A stretch of 64,000 nucleotides of DNA from Doryteuthis pealeii (GCA_023376005.1 CM042145.1:99224992-99288991), one strand, 5' to 3'; positions 43,352-56,516 are shown, counted from the stretch's first letter. A program made the numbers and translations. The notes: generated from the letters alone by a model not told the origin.

Positions 43352-45813
43352 TTTACAAAAAATATCGAGATTTTTTGTAGCTTTTTGACACCGCTCGTAT
43401 GTCTGAAAAAATAATGTTACATTCATTCTTCATTTCTATCTTTGGGTAAAATACAGCTTTAAAATGTGGTACCTTTACACATCCTTGTATTCTGAAAATT
43501 TAATAAATGGAACATTATTTTTTCAGAATCCAAGTGGTGTCCAAACAGTAAAAATCTCGATACTTTTTTGACACACCTTGTATTTACTTACAGTGACAAT
43601 TACAAGAATTTAAGCGTACAATTCCCTAACCTTTAGATATAGAATACAGGTTTGACATGCCGTTAAAATCAATCAGCCAATCAGCCTCACAAGAAAAATT
43701 GAATGAAATTAGGATCAAGAAAAGTCCATGTACTTTCTTTGTGGATCATTTTTTACAATAGAATGTTAAAATGTATAAAAGTTTATATGAATCGAATTAT
43801 ATCCGAGAGAGGAGAGAAGAAAGAGAGAGAGAGAAGAAGAGAAGAGAGAGAGAGAGAGAGAGAGAGAATGGACAAAAAGCACAAAAGAAGGACAAACGTG
43901 GACGACAGAGAGAAATAAACAGTATGTTGATGCCTTCTGGAACAGAAAGAAAAGGAAGAAAAACGGGACGAAAACGAAGAAGGCAGCAGATCTAGTTTTG
44001 CAAAAATAAAGAAAAAAATAGAACAAGGAAGAAAGAATGAGAAAATAAAAAGAAAGAAAGAAAGAAAGAAGAAAGAGAGTCCAAAGAAAGAAAATGCGAT
44101 ATAATATAATATATAATAGATAATAATAATATAATAATATAATAATAATAATAAAATAATAATTTTTTAATTGGAAAGAGAATACAAAAGGATGAAAATG
44201 TTATATAATGATATTTTATACAGATGAAAGAGTGTTCAAAAGAAAGTACGATATAACACTAATCATTTTTTATCTGAAAGAGAATATAAATAAAAGAAAA
44301 TACATATAAGTATATCCTTTTTAACTGAAAAAGAGTAAAAACGAAAGAAATACTATGCAATAATAATAATTTTAAAGATGAAAGAGGTACAAAAAGAAGG
44401 AAAACACTAAATAGTACTATAATTTTCTAAATTAAAAAACAGCACAGTAAAAAGAAAATGATATACTTGATACTAATTATATTTTTTTTGTCTTGAAAGA
44501 GAGCACAAAAGAAAAATACTTATTCGTTAAACAGGCCATTTATTAGGAATATGAAAAGAAACGATAAATTATCAATTAAGGGAAATGAGAAAACAAACAA
44601 AACAAACAAACAAACAGACAAACAAAAACATGCATACTTGCGAGTTTTGTTAAGGGTGACTTGCACGCTACCACCGGCTGTTGTAATAATAACTAGTAGA
44701 AACTTCAACAGCGTTACTAACAAAGGAGTGATAATATGCAAAGTTGCATCGATAACAGGGTAGAGCGTTCGCTTTAATCTATCCAGCATCTTAAATGAAC
44801 AATAACAATGATATATGATAACAGTCAGCTGTAACGGAATTAGACGACTGTTTAACTGGCAGAAGGGAAATGGCAAGCAGTCGTACACGTGGGAAAAAAT
44901 GAAAAGTTACGTATCAAACGATCTGAGGCTTTGACCTTAAAGATGCATAAACGTGTCCAATTACCAGTGGTGTAGATCACATTTTTTGTGGCACGCTTAA
45001 CTCTTACATATTGACCGCGGAAAATGGCAAGTCCGTGTCAAAATAAATTATCTTTAAATATTATATTTAAAAAAGAAAAAGAAGCGCGTGCACAAAAGAA
45101 AGAAATGACGGACCATATTTACCTTTAGGTACCCTTTTTGATCTCGATTAAGAAAGGACATGTTTTCATTTACAACCGTCAATGTCGGTTGTTTGGGTTA
45201 GGGTTACGGGGTTAGGGTTATTTGGTTAGGGATTAATTTTATAGTTTTTAAAAAAATCTAAAAAATCGTCTGTTTAAAACAACCGGATATTGACGGTGTA
45301 AATGAAAAACATGTCCTTTCTTAAATCGAGATCAAAAATGGGTGCCTAAAGTCATATGGTCCGATGACTACCTTGCATGGTGTAATGGTTTGCAACCAGG
45401 GTAGCAGGCTATTGGTCAGTGAGTTCAATTCTCAGAAGATCACATACACTTCTGATCATGGCTGGCTGTTTTGGATTTTAGCATGTCAATCAATTGGTTA
45501 TTTTTATGCCAAAGACATTTTTGTTTTAATTCATTCTTGGAGAATTTCAATTTTTTAAACTCAATTTTAAAGCATATTTTTAAAACCTCATTTTTTATCT
45601 ATTCACCCATAGATGGGACCGCTAAGAGGCACATACCACTTCGGGTCACAGTGTACCTGGGAGTAATAGCGATGAAGTGGTACTGCCACACTCTCCAGAG
45701 CTACAGAATTTGAAGTTTCCCAGATGCAGTTTAATGTCATAACCCAGTACACTAAGAATCTGAGTACGCCTTCTAGCATGTATATGATAAAAGGGTCGGG
45801 GCTTGTCATAAGG
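43352..45813 (-). repeat. V' block: reverse copy of 40583-43062
   Basis: Contains in order the palindromic element (43352-43583), SINE tail, polypurine tract (43800-44080), minisatellite (44090-44520), MITE (45110-45362), tRNA-like head (45368-45455, plus) and composite SINE (45490-45775, minus). Differences from V are mostly single-base indels. Confidence 0.8.
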
Positions 45814-46130
45814 GCAATAGGGTTTGATAATCATATAGGCGCTAGGGCTCGATGTGACCAGCCGATTAATCGGAAGTGGAGTGTTGGCATGTCATGGACT
45901 GCTCAGCCACCAGGATTCTGTCCTTAAGCATCACGGGTCGACACCTACAGGAAATTTTGCGTTGGATAGAACCCGGAACAGGCAGACCATCAATGTTCAG
46001 GAAAGAAATGAAAAATATGGTAAGAGATTTAAGTAATAATTTACCGTTTTCTGTCTGACTCCCGAGTTATTCAAAAGCCACATTCATCAATGGGTAGGAT
46101 ATGAACACAAGATCACAAATATGTGACATT

Positions 46131-46335
46131 GCTATTCAGTAGTAATGGAATTGTAGACTAGATTGTTAACCATTACACCCAATAGGGAACAATTTTTACC
46201 GCTAAGCCCACTGCGTTCGCTACAGGTAGATGTCACACAGTTACAAGTAAGAGGCATCCAGCAAGAATCGAGCTCGCTATTTAGTAGTAATGGATTTGCG
46301 AGACTAGATTGCTAACCATTATACCACAATGGATG
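46131..46335 (-). repeat. Two tandem tRNA-like sequences (C)
   Basis: Haplotype-2 counterpart of 306-513 with small indels. Confidence 0.5.
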
Positions 46336-47204
46336 CCGCCTATAATGCCTAAGAAGGTAGATCGAATATATATTTGATTTGCACATTTTAAAAAGAAACC
46401 AAGTCTTAATTTGTTTCATTTGAAATCATTTAAAAAATAGAGAAAAGATCTGAATATCTAAAGATTATACGTTTACTTCCTTTTGATAATTTCGCTCATT
46501 TTCAACGTGTCTTTCATCATTTGAACTTCATCTCAAAAAGAAAGAAAAGAAAAAGAAAGAAAAAAATGAACAGAATAGAAAATAAAATAATGTCCTAATT
46601 GTTTTGGACTACCAAAACTCTGACATTAGCTACAGTGTCGCGTGCAGTTATTTATTTTTTTAAATCTTTCTTTTTATAAATGTAATTGTTTATGATTATC
46701 ATCATTAAAACTATTTCGATGGCCATCTTAACATTTCCCGTCATTATGCTAAAAGTTTTTTATTTTTTAAATATGTATTTTAAAAAGTTATTTTGTTGTA
46801 TTTGTTTGTTTTTTTTGTTTTTTTGTTTTTTTTTATAATGTAAATTTACTAACAGGGTTTTTTAAGGTAAATTGTGAGGTCATAAAAAGAAGAAAAGGCA
46901 GGAGAATACCGAAGTGCCAATGTCCGCACGCGAACAAGAGCGTGCCAAGTTCATAGATCAACTTAAACTCTTTATCATTTCATAATTTTGAAAGAAAAAT
47001 GCCCCCCCCCTTGCAAAAAAAGACAAACATTTTTTTAGTTCCGGTTAGGACATTTTTAAAATTATTTATTTATGTAATTTTCATTCCATTAATTTCTTTT
47101 AAATATTTTTTTTTTCAAATTTGCCCTGTCCAGCAGGAAATAGATACGCCGACTATATCTCCTGTAGAGAGGTAAGACCCCCCCCCAAAAAAAAAAAAAT
47201 AGAG

Positions 47205-47362
47205 GTGTCCTGGGTATGACATAAACTGTATCTGGTGGTGAGAACAGATCTGGAGATCTGGAGTGTTTAGAGTACCCGCGTCATTACGATTACTCTCAGG
47301 TCCACTCCGAACCGAAGTGATAGTAACTGTTAAGGTCCCATCTATTCGTCAAATAGATCTAT
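47205..47362 (+). repeat. Interspersed repeat head, family GGTGTCCTGGG (C copy 1)
   Basis: Counterpart of 1390-1545. Confidence 0.58.
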
Positions 47363-47369
47363 GCGTATT

Positions 47370-47525
47370 ATCTGCGTTATTCAGACTATTGTCCTCATCT
47401 TCATTGTTTAGCTGCACAACGTTTCGGCCGAATGCCTCCGGACTTCTTCGGGTATTTGTTGTCGGACTCGGGAACCTTCCCCTCGGACTCAGGAACCTTC
47501 TGAAGTCCGAATAACGCAGATATAC
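47370..47525. repeat. Small fold-back with CGAAACGTTG motif (C)
   Basis: Counterpart of 1551-1732, lacking the GAAGATGAGGACAATA part of the right arm. The minus strand has CCGAAGA where A1 has CTGAAGA. Confidence 0.45.
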
Positions 47526-48093
47526 TCAATATCATCAAGCCTCATCTCAAACATTCAGAGAAATAGATCTTTTTCTACTAGTCGCAGTCGAGCACCCTAA
47601 CCACTATGTCATAGGGACTCTCCGGGTTGAATTCTTTACAAATCGCGAGTAAACTCAGTTTCACACAATGCTGAAAAATATGTCAAAAGGTCTGCTGTAA
47701 ATGTCTTCAATGAAACTATAAATGTATTGTAACGGATGAATTCGATATTCGATAGAAATTTATTAACCTTTGCCTACCATTTTCCCACGTCTGTACCACA
47801 TTTTCTTAGTATTAACTGTATGGTGGGATATTTCAAAGTCCACTATCGTCACCTCGAGATATCATTTCTATTCAAATAAAGTCCTACTATTATTGTAATC
47901 TGAGTTCTGCAAAACTGCAATGAACTGACCATCGATTTTTGTATTTTGCTTACAGTATAATCGCAGTGGTAGGAGAGCCACCGTGAGCGGTTTAAAGTAG
48001 TCAAAGGTGTTCATTTATAAGCCAAATCCTTATCAAAATATATAATGGAAATCAATATTAAGGTGTTCAAAACAGGTGTAAGACTTCCCCAGA

Positions 48094-48250
48094 AAGGAGG
48101 TGTTTTGGGTATGTCACAAATTGCGTCTGATGGTAAAGCTCTAGTTCTGGATACCTGGGGAGTGTAGTACCCCGTCAATTGCCATTACTTCAGGTCCACT
48201 CTGACCCGGAGCGGTTGTACCTGCTAAGGTAACATCTATTCGTCAAATAG
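48094..48250 (+). repeat. Interspersed repeat head, family GGTGTCCTGGG (C copy 2)
   Basis: Counterpart of 2311-2468. Confidence 0.58.
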
Positions 48251-48481
48251 ATCTATTTCTAATCTTTGCATTAGATAGGTAAATATGCGATTAAAGAAAC
48301 CAAACCAAACGAAGAGAACTGGTACTGTAAGTAACCTGATGCCTGTATAGCAGACTAAACAAACGCTTAGTAAATAACACCATTACCTGTTGTTGCTTAT
48401 CCAAAGAATTCTTATTCAGGTCTGGTTTAAATTTAGAGTTTTCCTTCTCCTAGAAGAGTTGCCATACCAATATTAAAGGGC

Positions 48482-48610
48482 CAGCTTAAGAAATAGCTAC
48501 ACACAAATTTAAATACAAACGTACAACGAACGCGATTCCCTAACCTCAAGACATAACATAACTGTAAGACTTGTGACATGCCGTTAAAATCAATTAATTA
48601 ATCAATCATT
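48482..48610 (+). repeat. SINE 3' part with shared tail (C)
   Basis: Counterpart of 2655-2790. Confidence 0.55.
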
Positions 48611-49164
48611 ATTTGATTCTATGCTAAGATTATCGGGGGTACTTATATACTCCGGGAGAGAGAGATAGATAGATAGATAGAGAGAGAGAGACGAGAAGTT
48701 TACTCATTTGTTTAGTAAGAGCTATTTGATATATTCATTTTGTTCTATTCTTTGCTAGAAACGGAAAGAATATTAAGCGTCACCGTCTGCTTTTACACTT
48801 ATTTTTTTTTTTCTTCTTTCTTTATTAAAGTACAAACGCAAAGGGTTGTTTGTTCGCATTAGATATAAATAGCCGAGACTCTGTAAACTGGTCATTTCTG
48901 CACTAGCTGACATAGACAACATCGTTTCGAGTTTCACTCAAAACAATGAACAATAACCCAAATTACAAGAAGCCAACAAATACGCGTAGAAATTTTTCAC
49001 TGTTGAAAATTAGACTTCGTAAAATATCTAAAACACAATGTCAATGACAGAAAGAAAGAAAAAACCTTGTGTAGCAACACTTAAAGCTCATAAGATAGAA
49101 GTATAACTGTTGTTTATGGCAAGTTTATATAGCGTTGAGAGTTTTATATAGAGTTGCTGAGTTG

Positions 49165-49236
49165 ATGAGGCCGGTATCGAACTAGGAACTTGTGGTTTCT
49201 CAGCCGAACGCTCTACCGACTGAGCTAACCCGGCTT
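49165..49236 (-). repeat. tRNA-like head, GCCGGG family (C)
   Basis: Counterpart of 3346-3416. Confidence 0.58.
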
Positions 49237-49318
49237 AAAGTGTTGTCATTATATCTGATAAGTGTTAAGTTCCAACGTTTGGAATTTAATTTTCTAAATT
49301 GCGTATTTTGACATTTTC

Positions 49319-49563
49319 GGACCATATGACCTTTAGGCACCCCTTTTTGATCTCGATTAAGAAAGGGCATGTTTTTCATTTACACGGTCAATATCCGTTG
49401 TTTTAACAGACGATTTTTAGATTTTTTTTTTAATTATAAAACTAACCCTAACCCTAACCTTAACCCTAACCTCTAACAACACACCGGATATTGACGGTGT
49501 GAATGTAAAACATGTCCTTTCTTAATCGAGATCACAAAGGGGTGCTTAAAGGTAATATGGTCC
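49319..49563. mobile_element. MITE with telomere-like core (C)
   Basis: Counterpart of 3501-3745. Ends here are GGACCATATG and AATATGGTCC, a better mirror than in A1. Confidence 0.8.
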
Positions 49564-50014
49564 AAATTTTCAATTGCACATCACGTTCATCTTTTTCTGG
49601 TGTATTTGCACTTATTAAAAAATAAGAGTTATGTAGAAACTTTTCAAACTATTGAAATACATTGGAACTGTTGTTTTTAGTGGGTCTATATAGGATCAAA
49701 ATATATCTGATATGTTCCAACGTTGGAAATTCTGGTTAAATTTGGTTTAAACAAAAAAACAGGTCTATTTTACATCAAAATCGACCTGCTTTTACTATGT
49801 ATTAGCGCTTATTACAAAAAACCAAAGACCTTATGTAGAAACACTTAAAACTAATGAAATCTAATGAAATAATAGTCCAGCTGTTGGTTATAGCAAGTTT
49901 ATATAGTGTTGCACTATATCTGATAAGAAAGAAAAAAAAATCCCCCAGGCAGCACCTGCCCCGCCCCACATATAAAAGGGGCATTAAAGGTTAATTGCCC
50001 AGTGCAGTTAATGA

Positions 50015-50455
50015 TGAAAGGTTCATCGTTTTTTAAAGGACCTTGCTTACAAGTCTTTCATAAATAAAAGACTATTGTTTTTTAAGTATCTCACTTTCAA
50101 CCTGTTCATCTCGATAGTCTTTTTGGAATTATCTTTCAATTCTTTAATAATGAAATCTTTAAATGTTTTTTTTTTAAGATTTTGCAGACAATGAATTCAT
50201 AATGAAATGTCTATATTTTTTAAAAAAAGTATCTTGCTTTCATCGTATTCATGATGAGAAATCGATTTTCACTTGAACGCATCTTATGTTCAATGTGTTC
50301 ATAAGGAAAATCTGGTAGTAATTTGAAAGAATCTTACTTTTAACGTGTTCATACAGAAAGATAGACAGTTATTTGAAATTTCAAAGAAATCATAATGAAA
50401 ACTCAATTGTTGTTTGAAAGAATCTTTCATTCAACAAGTTCATAATTAAAAGTCT
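50015..50455 (-). repeat. ~50-bp minisatellite, reverse orientation (C)
   Basis: Counterpart of 4185-4630. Confidence 0.62.
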
Positions 50456-50459
50456 TTTG

Positions 50460-50812
50460 GTGGATTTTGTTTTGGTTTGATTTGGTTTGGTTTAACGGCA
50501 TATCAACCTTGTGGGTTATTTAATGCCAAATCCTTTTTTGCATATGATTTGTAGGGGAATAGTTTGTAGGTAAACAGTTTGTTTTTAAACAAATTGTTAG
50601 AGTGTGAGACAACAGTTGCTAATCAACTTTTCTTTACATGTGTATTTTTATAGAACTCATTTTTTTAATCTATTTAACCCATAGATAATAGGTAGTACCA
50701 CTCCGTGTCAGGGTGGACCTTGAAGTAATGGCGATGAATGGGTACTCCATACTCCCCAGAGCTCCAAAATTGTAACTCCACCACTAGATGCAGTTTACCG
50801 GAGTGATAGTAC
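50460..50812 (-). repeat. Composite SINE-like element (C)
   Basis: Counterpart of 4640-4991. Confidence 0.62.
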
Positions 50813-50813
50813 A

Positions 50814-51056
50814 TACAAGGTGTGTCAAAAAAGTATCGATATATTTTGTACTTTTTGACACACCTTGTATTCTAAAAAATAACGTTCCATTCATTCTTCA
50901 TATCTAACTTGGTAAATACAGCTTTTAAACTTGGTACTTTTTGGACACATACCTTGTATTCTGAAAAAATAATAAATGGAACGTTATTTTTTTTCAGAAT
51001 ACAAGGTGTGTCAAAAAGTACAAAACATCTCGATATTCTTTTGACACACATTGTAT
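50814..51056. mobile_element. Nested palindromic MITE-like element (C)
   Basis: Counterpart of 4992-5230. Confidence 0.62.
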
Positions 51057-51059
51057 TAG

Positions 51060-52029
51060 GATCCCACATAAAAGAAAATGAGTTTAAAATGTGTTTTTAA
51101 AAATTGAGTGCAAAAAGAAAAATTTCAGTACCCATCAAAAAGGAATAGAACAAAACATCTTCAGTATAAAATAACTCAACAAGGGTTGACATGTCGTAAA
51201 ATCAAAAGAAAAATAAAGGAAACAAAAAGGAAGGCAGAATCTACCGCCATGAGAATGAATTTATATCAAAATGACAATGAGCATAACAAAAGCTATTAAA
51301 TAACAATTTCTTTCCGCTAAATACAAAACACAACATCGTCCTAGTTCCAGAAAGAAGATCGAATCAAATTTTGAGACACAGTTTCAGAGACGGTTGACCC
51401 ATAAAAACATCAATTTGCTTATAATTGTCTTGACACATTTCTCTGTTTTCCCACACGTAACTTTTATGAAAAAAAAAGTTCTTTCTTTTAAGTTCCTATT
51501 TGCGTTTAGCTCTAAGAACAAAGCACCAAAACCTTGTTATTTTTGGAGGAGGTGTTTTTCGAGGGTAATTCTTTTTCTGACCACATAATTTTTATTACGT
51601 TTGAATGGATAATAAAAAAAAATACTACTGTTATTCTTCAATGCATTATATCAACTTTCTGTGGGGCCGGTACTAGGGAATCATGCCACCTCCCAAATCT
51701 ATGATACGAGTCCCTCCTTCTACTACATGTCAATTTCCCTAAAGTAGTATTCATAGAAAATATATGAAACAAGCCCCCCCCCCCTATTTAATTGTGGGCT
51801 TCGGGGTAGTATGCACCGATCTTGGCTTTCTGTATATACTTTTTGTTTCTTCACTCCAAATAACTTTTTTCAACATAGAGAAGTTGAAATTTTGTGTTAT
51901 TGAACGAAAAGAAAAGACGAAACACTCGAGATTTTAATTATGTGATTGATTGACTGTTTTTTACGGCATATCAACTCGTCTGGAATTATTTTAAGCCTAG
52001 AGGTTAGGAAATCGGGTACAAAAATGTTG
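51060..52029. other. Interval without a called gene (C)
   Basis: Counterpart of 5231-6183. It contains the weak IWSEE-type transposase resemblance (minus, ~51790-51905), here truncated by a stop, and a C homopolymer near 51775-51784. Confidence 0.45.
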
Positions 52030-52315
52030 ATTGGTTGGTTGGATTTGTCGGCATATCAATCCCTGAGTTATTCTATGCCGAAGACGTTTGTTTAATACAT
52101 TCTTATTGGGTATTAATTTTTTTTTTCACACTCATTAAAAAACACTTTTTATGAATTCATTTTTTGATCTATTTAACTCTTGGATTGAACCCTAACAGGT
52201 TCAACCACTCCGGATCATAGTAGACCTGAATGGGTACTCCACACTCCCTAGAGCTCCAGAATTGGAACCTTACCACTAGATGCAGTTTAATGTCATACCC
52301 AGGACATGAAACGGG
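52030..52315 (-). repeat. Composite SINE-like element (C)
   Basis: Counterpart of 6184-6482; the (CCAA)n end is only two or three units here. Confidence 0.62.
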
Positions 52316-52523
52316 TACAGTGTACGTTTATATTTACATTTTTGTGTTGATATTTCTTAATAATCTTTTGCACATAATTGATTGATTGATGAGTGATTGA
52401 TTTTAATGGCACGTAAACCTGTCTAGCGTTATTTCATGCCTAGTGGTTTGGATAGGGTACATCATACGTTTACATTTACATTTTTGTGGAATTGTTTCGT
52501 AAGATAAGACTGCACACGGTTCT

Positions 52524-52690
52524 TGTGGCTGGTTGTTTTAATCAACTCTTTTCGGGTCATTTAATACCGAATCAATTCATTTTGTTATCTGGTTGCTTAC
52601 AGTAATGCTGTTTACTTAAATGGTCACCCATCTAAGTATTGAACATGCCGCTTAACTTCGGTGATCTAGTGGGAACCGGTGCTTTCAGGC
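52524..52690 (-). repeat. 5S-derived SINE (C copy 1)
   Basis: Counterpart of 6696-6870. Confidence 0.72.
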
Positions 52691-52839
52691 AACATTGAAC
52701 GAATCAAACAAAATGTCTCAGGCATAAAATAACCCAAAGGTTGACATGCCTTAAAATCCAACCAACCAACCAGCTGAGTAATCTTGGATTATTATGAAGT
52801 ATGTTTGATGAAGTGTGTCAATAAAAGGGAACATGAAAA

Positions 52840-52995
52840 ATATCAAATTCTGTCAAACTTCAAGAAAGACTCTTAAGGGGTTAACACAGACTGTTCAAAA
52901 ATATAGAATGTGAATCCATACTACAGTTTTATTAAAAGATCATATATATTTCACCCTCTAAATCTATAAGTCAATAAAAGGGAACATAAAAAAAA
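52840..52995. other. ~155 bp present in haplotype 2 only
   Basis: Lies between two copies of GTCAATAAAAGGGAACAT (52817 and 52971). Haplotype 1 has one copy of that 18-mer and no insert (about 6987-7005), the footprint of recombination between short direct repeats. B has the insert. Confidence 0.75.
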
Positions 52996-53005
52996 AGATT
53001 TGAAC

Positions 53006-53075
53006 GGGCTCATCGCGACTCAACTTCGGTGATCTAGCAAGAATCGGTGCTTTCAACGGGATTGACCGTAAGCAG
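53006..53075 (-). repeat. 5S-derived fragment (C copy 2)
   Basis: Counterpart of 7029-7103. Confidence 0.6.
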
Positions 53076-53184
53076 TTATATCAAGAATCCCTGATACTAA
53101 TATTTTATTCATAATTATATGGTTAAAGTATTTATACTCAATTATATGGTTTCTTTATTTGTTTTTTTTTTTGTTTGTTTTTTT

Positions 53185-53520
53185 ATCTATCTATCATTAT
53201 TTAAATGTGTCACTCTGACATAGTCCGTTTCTATCTATCTCTTTAGGCATGTTTGTCCCAATTTATCTGTCTTAATCCGTTCCTTCTTTCTATCTGTCTT
53301 TCTATCTGTCTTTCTATCTTTGTCCGTTACTGTCTGTCTGTCTATCTATCTATCTTATCTGTTATCTGAATCTGTTCCTTCCTTCCTTCTTATCTATCTA
53401 TCTATCTATCTATCTTGGATCGTTCTTATCTATCTATCTATCTACACTAGTTCGTTCCTATCTATACACCTATCTATCTTAGCCTGTTCCTATCTATCTA
53501 TCTATCTATTTCTGTCTAAT
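53185..53520. repeat. TATC tetranucleotide array (C)
   Basis: Counterpart of 7195-7545, with fewer terminal units. Confidence 0.85.
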
Positions 53521-53649
53521 AATGATGAATTCCTTTAATCATATAGACTATCAATCATTCATATAGTATTACTCTCAAGTTTTAATAAAAAATATTAAAT
53601 ACAATTAATTAGATCAATTATAAATATGATCTCTTATTCCAAGCGATAC

Positions 53650-54062
53650 TTCCGTATCAGTGTTACTGCATGGCAGAAACACATGGAACCTAACGAAGCG
53701 CCTGGAGAATAAACTAGATCAGTGCTGCACGAGAATGTTGCGTGCTACCTTTTAAAGAAATCCTGTGTGCAGCATCTTACAAGAAAACAGCTGTACAGCC
53801 ACCTGCCTTCTATTGCACAAATCACCTGGATGAGGCGAACAAGACATGCTGGGCACTGCTGGAGAAGCAAGGACGAACTCAAAAGTGACGTTCTCGTGTG
53901 AACACCTACACATAAAAACACCAGTGTAGGTCGACAAATAAAAATCTACATTAATCAGCTCTGTGCGGATTCTGGATGCCGCTCGGTGGACCTAACAGTT
54001 GCAATGGCCGATAGGGACGCTTGGCGAGGGAGTGTCATTGGAATCCGTGCTAACAGTGCGAC

Positions 54063-54063
<1 letters not shown>
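53650..54063 (+). pseudogene. 3' end of a non-LTR retrotransposon ORF2 (C)
   Basis: Counterpart of 7690-8090, with a better 3' end: the frame reads AMADRD-type sequence as MADRDAWRGSVIGIRANSAT just before the (GAT)n. HAGHCWRSKDELKSDVL is intact. 5'-truncated and frameshifted. Confidence 0.8.

Positions 54064-54121
<58 letters not shown>
54064..54121 (+). repeat. (GAT)n LINE tail (C)
   Basis: About 19 units, longer than the 11 in haplotype 1. Confidence 0.88.
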
Positions 54122-54125
<4 letters not shown>

Positions 54126-54307
54126 ATCGAACAAATGAGTGAGGTGAACATTATTTGTGCTTTATTTTTAAAAATAAACTCATTTAGAATACGTCGGGAT
54201 ATCTTTTGAAAAGCAATCAATTTTGAATTACGGACGCGCCGGAAAAATTATTTGTAAAAGAAATGGACATTGAATAATGAACTCGCTGGAAGATCCTTTC
54301 AAATGAT

Positions 54308-54512
54308 TGTTTGTTTTTTTGTTGTTTGTTTTTACGGCATATCAACTCTTTTCGGGTTATTTAATGCAGAATCAAGTCAGTTTGATATTCAATTTCTTAC
54401 AGTACCCGCTGTTGTTTAAATGGTCACCCATCTAAGCATGTAACAGTCTCATTGCAGCTTCACTTCGGTGATCGAACTGGAACCGGTGCTTTCAACGTGA
54501 TCTGACCATAAG
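54308..54512 (-). repeat. 5S rRNA-derived SINE (C copy 3)
   Basis: Counterpart of 8318-8515, with the full order of 5S control-region motifs and shared tail. Confidence 0.8.
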
Positions 54513-54829
54513 TCCTTTCAAATGACATAAAATAAGCATGGAACTTCTTTTCTTTGTTTTTATTTCATTTTAATTTTACGTTCGGCATTTAAGCGACGCA
54601 AAACCATTTGGAATGTTCAATTTTTTAAATTGGGTGTAATAAAATGGGACAAATAAGAAAGTGATTAAGTGACACCAGATAATCTGGATATCCCTTTTTG
54701 CATTGTATCTTAAACAATTAGGACAATCTTATTTTTAACTAGAGGGTGTTGCAGGATGATAACGAATGGAAGATTTAGGAACAAGCGTATTAATATATAT
54801 ATTAATATAATAATCATCTTACATTATGA

Positions 54830-55375
54830 ACGAGTTGAAAGCAAGATTCTTCGATTGACAATAGAATTTTCGTTGATTTGCTCCAAAGCGAGATCCTTTC
54901 CAAAAAATAATCGTCTTGTCATAAACAACACACTACAAGCAGGATCCTTCCAAATAACAATCAGCATTTTATTATGACTTCATTGAATGCAATATTCTTA
55001 CAAAAAACGATCGACTTTTCATTATGAATTCTTTGAATGCAAAATCATTTCAAAATAAACTATTGATTTTTATCATAAATTCTTTGAATGCAAGATCCTT
55101 TCAAATAACAATCAACCTTTTATAATGAAATATTTGTTAAAAGTAAGATCCTTTCAAAAAACTTTTTTTTCATTATAAAATCATTGAATGCAAAATTCTT
55201 ACAAAAGACAATTTACTTTTCATCGTAAATGCGTTTTAAGCAAGATCCTTTCACACAAAAAATGAACATTCAATATGAAACCGACGAAAGAAAAATCCTT
55301 CAAATAAACAATCGATTTTTTCAATATGAAACCGATGAATGCAAGATCCAATTAAATGACAATCCAACTTTCATG
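54830..55375 (+). repeat. ~50-bp minisatellite, forward orientation (C)
   Basis: Counterpart of 8820-9390. Confidence 0.72.
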
Positions 55376-55508
55376 TGACTTACCTCCCATCTCACAAATC
55401 TACATTTGGAAGGTATTTTGGTTGGATACGATTTAAATCAACACCGTGATTGTTTTAGTGAAATATTGGACTTTATTTAGATGTTTATATGACAATCCAC
55501 ACACACAC

Positions 55509-55510
<2 letters not shown>

Positions 55511-55603
<93 letters not shown>
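55511..55603. repeat. (AT)n then (GA)n microsatellite (C)
   Basis: Counterpart of 9517-9604. It gives rise to Tyr-Ile and Arg-Glu open frames that are not genes. Confidence 0.9.
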
Positions 55604-55605
<2 letters not shown>

Positions 55606-55664
55606 TCATCCACATACAGTGTTGTTTCGCTGTATCACAGCTCTTCAGTGGCTAGAATTTTCAG

Positions 55665-55742
55665 GCTGCCTCAGGGGATCGAAACACTACCGATTTTTTC
55701 TGTGAGAATCTCTACCAACTGGGTCATAAGCGCAACCCACTT
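55665..55742 (-). repeat. tRNA-like SINE head (C)
   Basis: Counterpart of 9672-9748. Confidence 0.58.
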
Positions 55743-55833
55743 TAAGGAAGGGAATTTACTGATATAAACGTAAACATACATACAGACTACTAAGAGAGCT
55801 CTATCAGTTTTAAGGATAACTTATATATATATA

Positions 55834-56171
55834 TTTGGGAGAATATGTGCTTATTTGAAGGTTAATTAATAATTAATTAATTAGGCGGGATTACCTATTT
55901 AAATGTAAGGCTAAACAAATCGAGAAAAATCAATCTCTGTATGTACATTTCGGCCTATTAGGCCTCATCAGCAGAGCTATAGATACGAAGACCGCCCCGT
56001 GTGCGATTCGAAACCTGACTGTCAAGCTGACAGGCAAGCATCTTACCTCCACACCAATAGGCCGAAATGTACATACAGAGATTGATTTTTCTCGATTTGT
56101 TTAGCCTTACTTATTAATTAATTAACTTTCAAAATTAGGTTCGACTTCAAATAAGCACATATTCTCCCAAA
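55834..56171. mobile_element. Fold-back element with tRNA-like head and hammerhead (C)
   Basis: Counterpart of 9839-10199. The left arm lacks the TCGAACCTAATTTTGAAA segment. tRNA-like head at 55994-56054 (minus). Confidence 0.76.
55935..55976 (-). ncRNA. Hammerhead ribozyme motif HHR-1 (C)
   Basis: Identical to 9962-10003 over all 42 nt, including the core, all three stems and the ATA cleavage triplet. Identity across haplotypes that differ elsewhere in the same element is consistent with constraint, though the motif is short. Confidence 0.8.
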
Positions 56172-56225
56172 TATTGTCGGCTGAAAATAGCCATATCACA
56201 AACATCGTCTGTTTGTTTACTTCTC

Positions 56226-56278
<53 letters not shown>
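56226..56278. repeat. (AT)n then (GT)n microsatellite (C)
   Basis: Counterpart of 10251-10345, shorter. Confidence 0.88.
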
Positions 56279-56282
<4 letters not shown>

Positions 56283-56516
56283 TAAGCCCAATTCTTGTGA
56301 AATTTTTACTAAATGTACATAACTGGCTGTTCAGTTGTGCTTTACCTCTGCAGATTATTTGCAATGACACGGAATGAGTTATGATTAATTTAAGTTTCAA
56401 TCGTCCGAAATTAAGGAGCAAATCTCGAAATATGTGAAAATAACGCACATAATCCGAATTTATGATAAGAGAGATTAAGATAAAGAGTGTTTATCGTCAC
56501 TACATAATTTTCCAGC

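Noticed and set aside
44520..44888. 122-codon minus-strand open frame in V'
   Set aside because: It is not open in the mirror copy near 41300-41870 and has only low-complexity Leu/Phe-rich sequence.
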